Assembly: GCA_038277395.1 (NCBI GenBank)
Contig: CM076191.1
Coordinates: 182,606,687 to 182,670,686 of the forward strand
Reading direction: 5' to 3'
Origin: Dryocosmus kuriphilus
Lineage: Eukaryota; Arthropoda; Insecta; Hymenoptera; Cynipidae
Length of the DNA stretch: 64,000 nucleotides
The translations under genes were made by a program, and so were the position numbers. Below the pieces are notes generated by a model. That model had not been told where the DNA came from and ran no database searches. It saw only the letters and a list, made by a program, of their open reading frames with translations. Below, one piece after another: positions 59,960 to 64,000 of the stretch (its first letter is position 1; every line of letters begins with the position of its first letter).

Positions 59960-60679
59960 TAAAAATAAAACTACGTGAAAACTGTGAAAGTCTTGAGAGA
60001 ACAGAGCGAAGAAAATGAATCTTACGACCTGAAGAAGTTTTATATCTTGAAGCGACTTTTAAATCAATACCAGGGGCTCACTGCTCGACTTTTCAGTGTA
60101 TACCAGATTTCAAGATCTTCATGATTTCAAATATTTCAAAAGATTTCACAAAGATTTAAAAGATTTCAAAAGATTTCAAAGGATTTCCAGAGATTTCAAG
60201 ACAGTTTTAATATATGGTTCGTGCTTCGGCGATGCTTCCATTTTTGAGAAAACTGAAAATTCCATTCTTTAAAATAAATAATTTGATTTTTGTCAAAAAC
60301 TGTGGGAGATAGGAAAAAAGTTTATACAATATCCAAATTTTTCCTCGGTGTGAAATCTACAAAAGTGTTTTCTTTTCTAATATTATATATACTGTTGTTT
60401 TCAAAATTAAAAAATCTGCCTGCTTCGCGGGCACATTCTCATCGCGCACCTCGCGCGCCGCGCGTCTGTTGGCACTCGCGCTTCGCGCTCGGTGTTTATG
60501 GATCGTATAAACCTTTAAATTAAAAATTACAAAAGAAATTATTTTACTTAAGGTTCTATCGCCCTTAAGGAATACATTCTCATCATGACCCTCGCGCTTC
60601 GCGCTCGATAATTACATTTTTTTGAAATACATTGTAGATTGGTAAAGTTTTTTAGTGATTTTCCAAATTTTCACAATAC
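59960..60679. other. Right flank of the satellite: short tandem and GC-palindrome repeats
   Basis: At 60,108-60,205 variants of AAAAGATTTCA repeat eight to ten times. At 60,425-60,500 and 60,585-60,610 the phrase CTCGCGCTTCGCGCTCG, a near-perfect palindrome, occurs twice with TCGCGCGCCGCGCGTC between. Related GAGCGTGAAGCGCGA words occur near 10,545 and 10,753, so it is dispersed. The frame at 60290-60523 (+) crosses these repeats and is not credible as a gene. Confidence 0.5.
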
Positions 60680-61310
60680 AGGATTTCGATTCTTAAAAGT
60701 AAAACGATGAGTCTTGTAAATAAATTTTATAGCTCTTTCCAAGGTGAATAATTCTGCTTGTTAATATTTTCTCATACTTTGCATAGTTTTCCTGAAAAGT
60801 GGTTTTCTTTATATTTCATAACATATTTCACGAATAACTCAAAAGCTACGCGTCTGCTGAAAAAAATGCTAGACAGCAAATTTGTAGATCTTTTTGAGGC
60901 GAGCAACTTTTTTTATCATTATTTTTTCGTATCTTCCATAGCTTAGCGGGAAATTTGAAATTTTTGATTTTTAATAACGTTTTATCGATTAAAACAAAAA
61001 CCGTGCATTTTATCAAAAAATAGTTAAAACGAAATTTCTAGATCTTTTTAAATTGAACAACTTTCTTGCTTACTATATTTTTTCATCTTGAATATTTTGG
61101 CGGGAAACCAGAGTTTTTTAATTTTAATAGCGTTTTCTTGATTAAAACAAAAACCATTCATTTTATCAAAAAACGGTTACAATAAAATTTGTAAATTTTT
61201 TTAAGATGAATAATTTTACTTTCTTACATTTTTTTTATATCTCTCATAGTTTAGCCGGAAAATGGATTTTTTGATTTTGTGAAAACCGTTTTTGATAGAT
61301 AAAACCATAA
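60680..61310. repeat. Degenerate ~155-bp tandem repeat, about four copies
   Basis: Successive blocks of about 155 bp (starting near 60,685, 60,840, 60,994 and 61,148) share, in order, AAAACAAAAACC.T.CATTTTATCAAAAAA.GGTTA, a TTTGTAGATCTTTTT word, a GAACAACTTTCTT word, TTTTTTCATCT, ATAGCTTAGCGGGAAA and TTTTTGATTTTTAATAACG. Copies are well diverged. The frame at 60758-60946 (+) lies in the first copies and is a shadow. Confidence 0.7.
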
Positions 61311-61795
61311 CCGTTGGTCAAAAACCGCTGATTAACGAACTTGTCCTTTCTTTTTACCCCGTAAAGTAGTGCACTAAAGGCATTCCAATCCGATTAGTCC
61401 TTCGAAAATTATCGTGGGAACAGACTCCAACGGCGACAACGACGACGACGACAACAGGCAGACAGACACCGTCGTAAAAACCGTTTTTTTTTTCGGATTC
61501 AGGAGGTCTCAAAACGTGGAGATTTCATGAAATCAGCGAAAGTCAAATTTTACATAAATCTAATACCTTCTCTGATGAGAATGTAAAAAAAAATTGAAAA
61601 ATCATATAAATTAGACTAAAACTGCACTTTTTAAACAATATTCTAAAAAATAGTTTAAAAAACGTTTTTTTTTGGTTCGGTAGGTAACATTGTGAAAAAT
61701 ATATTTCGTACGATTCTTCAGGTTCCAGAGCTTTAGAATGGAGGAAGCTTGATTTATTTCAAATTTATAAATTTATTTTGTGGATAATTTTTCAC
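61311..61795. other. AT-rich DNA with a short GACGACGAC block, no gene
   Basis: At 61,425-61,475 there is CAACGGCGACAACGACGACG followed by ACAGGCAGACAGACACCGTC, a low-complexity phrase that looks like part of a dispersed repeat. No coding frame. Confidence 0.45.
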
Positions 61796-62311
61796 TTCAC
61801 TATATAATTGCTGAAATTTATTATAAAAGTGTACTCTAGTAACAAAACACGTTGAAACTTTCTTTTTTTGGGGGTTGATAATTCAACTACTTTTTGATGG
61901 AAAATAATATTTTAGGTTCAAGAGGCAGCTATTATATTTTCGATTTAAAGTTAATCTTTTTAGTTGAAAATTTAACTATCTTTTTGGAAATTAAACAATT
62001 TTGTTAAAAATTTATTTTTAGTCGAAAATTAATTTTTTTTAAATTCATCTTTCTTGGCTGTAAATTCACCTATTTTATTGAAAGTTTCTTTTTTTTTTTT
62101 TGGTTGATAATAATTCAACTGATTTTATTTGAAACAAATTTTTTGTTCGTTCAAAAGTCTATTATAAAATTTGTGTTATATAATTCATCTTTATTGGTTA
62201 AAAATCCAACCATTTTTTTGAAAGAGTTAAATATACACACTTTTGGAAAAAATTGAAATTTCGACCTTGAAATTTCTGAATCTTGAATAAAAAAATTCTA
62301 TTATTTTTCTT
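61796..62311 (-). repeat. Right inverted repeat flanking the satellite segment
   Basis: Reverse complement of 30275-30706, with about 85 bp more minisatellite in the middle. The inner edge is CTTCACTATATAATTG and the outer edge is ATCTTGAATAAAAAAATTCT. It lies about 2 kb right of the last satellite unit. Confidence 0.8.
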
Positions 62312-62930
62312 TCAAGGAAATTATTTTTTCGTGATTTTCGAATTTTTTATTTTTCTCGCGATTTTGGAAGGTCTTTTTTATTTTTTTATTATTTGTAATT
62401 TTTGATTATTGTTCACTAGAAAAAACTGTACGTAAAAAAATTTGCTATGATTTTGAAAACAATAGGAAAATATTGTTCAATTTTCAAAAAGTTGAATTTT
62501 TAAATCCAAAAGCCGAATAGAAGATAGTAACCGATTTCAAAATTCTTTTCTTACTTTTTTCGGATTTCAACCTACAAATTTTTTTCACTGGGACAAAATG
62601 ATTCGGTTAATTTTAGCGTTTTCACTCACTCTTACAGTAATTATATTCTGAAAGGAAAAATGACCTTTATGGATACTTTTGCCATGTTTTCTTCACAAAT
62701 AGAAATATCCAACTTTCAACTGTATAGTTTTCTAAAATATTTATTTGCTTATAATTATGGTAGCTTACAGTTTAAATTTATACGAAAAAGGATTCCTTAA
62801 TCCAGTGGACAACGTTCCTAGGTTTACTTCATAATTTAAAACTCTTAACAACAAATCCTTATATATATATATATAAAAGATTTTAAAGATTTCACGAAAA
62901 GTTCAAAGATTTAATTTGATTTTTCATTTC
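62312..62930. other. AT-rich intergenic DNA, no gene seen
   Basis: Nothing recognisable apart from a (TA)n run of about 14 bp near 62,862 and an AAAGATTT-rich stretch at 62,877-62,912 like that at 60.1 kb. Confidence 0.45.
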
Positions 62931-63110
62931 ATTTCATTTCCCATTTGATCCCATTTAGGTCCTGGATTATCCCAGGGATATCCTGCAGGGCGGAAATTGG
63001 GATATGCAAAAATTTCAATATCCCACGTGGGACATTTGAATATCCCGTTTACGTCCCAAACACATCCCTGGACATCCTGGGGATATCCCTGCGATCCGAA
63101 AAGGAAATGG
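62931..63110. repeat. GGGATATCC-rich dispersed repeat
   Basis: Multiple GGGATAT/ATATCCC words in both orientations (about 62,972, 62,999, 63,020, 63,043 and 63,078), with CCCAGGGATATCCTG and CTGGGGATATCCCTG near the ends, preceded by an ATTTC tandem run. Self-complementary overall and richer in GC than its neighbours. The minus frame 63015-63263 is not recognisable. Confidence 0.55.
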
Positions 63111-64000
63111 CTTAATGGTGTAATAATAATCCAAATTAGATGATGTAATGGTGGTGTTGACCAGGGTATAAGCGTTAAGTTTTAGATGTAAAAGAGAAAT
63201 TTTTTTGTTGATTACTGGTCCTTTATTAAAAAGATGAGAAAAGACTCGAGAGTCTCTCAGCAATTCTTAATACACATGATGTTTCGACAGTACTCTACAG
63301 TCCTGATCAGATTGAAAAATGGAAAAACAGTTATGACCTGTGTGACAAAAGTGGACAATGAAATAAAGTACTTTTAAAAGTTAAAATAGCTCAAATATGC
63401 GTTACCTGATAGATGGAATATACTGTATTAATAACCAAATCAATACTGCACTTTCAAAACACACACAACCCAAAATAAACATTCCTTTGATTTTTTCAAT
63501 TTTAATATTCTAGTTAAAGAATCACATTATTACAAACGTATTTTCATGGAGATGTTCCATATTGTGAAAAATAATAATAATATTAACTTTAAAACAGACA
63601 TAGATAATATGAGCATCACTTATAATAGCCTTATTCGTTCTATTGAATAGCACATTATATTTTTACACAAATATGCTTGTTAAAAAATATTTTAAATTTA
63701 TAACTTCTGTATATAACCCAATACATCAGCGGTTTATAATATTGTATTCATATTTCAACACGTAACACTGACGTCAGTAATACATCATGCGCATAACTAC
63801 ACTCTCCATACTTATAGATGGTCAAACCACCTTGTTTACGGTCACCTACTTATAATTTCCGAAACAGATGTCAGTCTGCTGGACGAAATGATTTTTAAAA
63901 CATCTATGTTTTGTGTTATGTCCATTAATAACTATCAAATTTACTAATAATTCTGTCAGCAGAACACATCGTTTTATACAACTATTACGGCATATTCTAT
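63111..64000. other. AT-rich intergenic DNA, possible PLE remnant near 63.28 kb
   Basis: No coding frame. Minus strand 63275-63310 reads CTGATCAG, then an imperfect hairpin GACTGTA/TACTGTC around GAG, then GAAACATC. This is the same order as the PLE hammerhead-like motifs in this window but with a changed core base and a mismatch in the stem. It may be the only visible piece of a third PLE copy. The remainder to the window end shows nothing. Confidence 0.35.

Overview
The window looks like eukaryotic, probably insect, intergenic DNA: very AT-rich, full of decayed transposable elements, with 38-325 bp GT-AG introns inside the transposon genes and no bacterial-style gene packing. A hymenopteran host is possible from the general style of the repeats, but that is an impression and nothing here proves it. 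I found no complete host gene. The best host-gene candidate is a single terminal exon at 59,824-59,956 on the minus strand.

Layout, left to right. 1-4.8 kb: AT-rich DNA holding a degenerate minisatellite that reverses orientation near 2.34 kb. 4,835-9,268: a complete but mutated pogo/Tigger-type DNA transposon, with 25-bp perfect terminal inverted repeats, a TA target duplication and a five-exon transposase relic. 9.3-13.3 kb: small palindromic repeats, a purine-rich LINE-ORF1-like relic and an unassigned GC-richer island. 13,329-16,724: a full-length Penelope-like element with a 12-bp target duplication, inverted pseudo-LTRs, a dead RT/GIY-YIG ORF, and a hammerhead-ribozyme-like motif in each pseudo-LTR. 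17,515-24,254: a large element with ~1-kb terminal inverted repeats, whose left end has been multiplied into a tandem array of three. It carries a spliced gene with the CPGQNKN motif (DUF7869-like, probably a transposase-type protein) and is itself invaded by a second Penelope fragment. 24.3-30.2 kb: a tRNA-like SINE, a fold-back element split by another Penelope fragment with a perfect 14-bp target duplication, and inverted modules containing long poly-C and poly-G tracts, including one 62-bp C run.

31,651-59,821 (44% of the window) is one satellite array of about 270 head-to-tail copies of a 104-bp unit. The units fall into subtypes that often alternate (208-bp higher-order period), and the array has homogeneous stretches and a scrambled zone at about 40.7-46.4 kb. 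The array is bracketed by two inverted copies of a ~430-515 bp repeat (30,275-30,706 and 61,796-62,311), so satellite plus flanks sit inside a ~32-kb inverted-repeat-bounded segment. The right edge of the array abuts, within a few bases, the stop codon of the candidate host exon. 59.8-64 kb holds further degenerate tandem and dispersed repeats.

The genes do not form a pathway; they are the remains of independent mobile elements. The features most worth follow-up are the satellite and its inverted-repeat frame, the ribozyme-like motifs in the Penelope elements, and the tandem multiplication of a transposon end, which could be an early stage of satellite formation.
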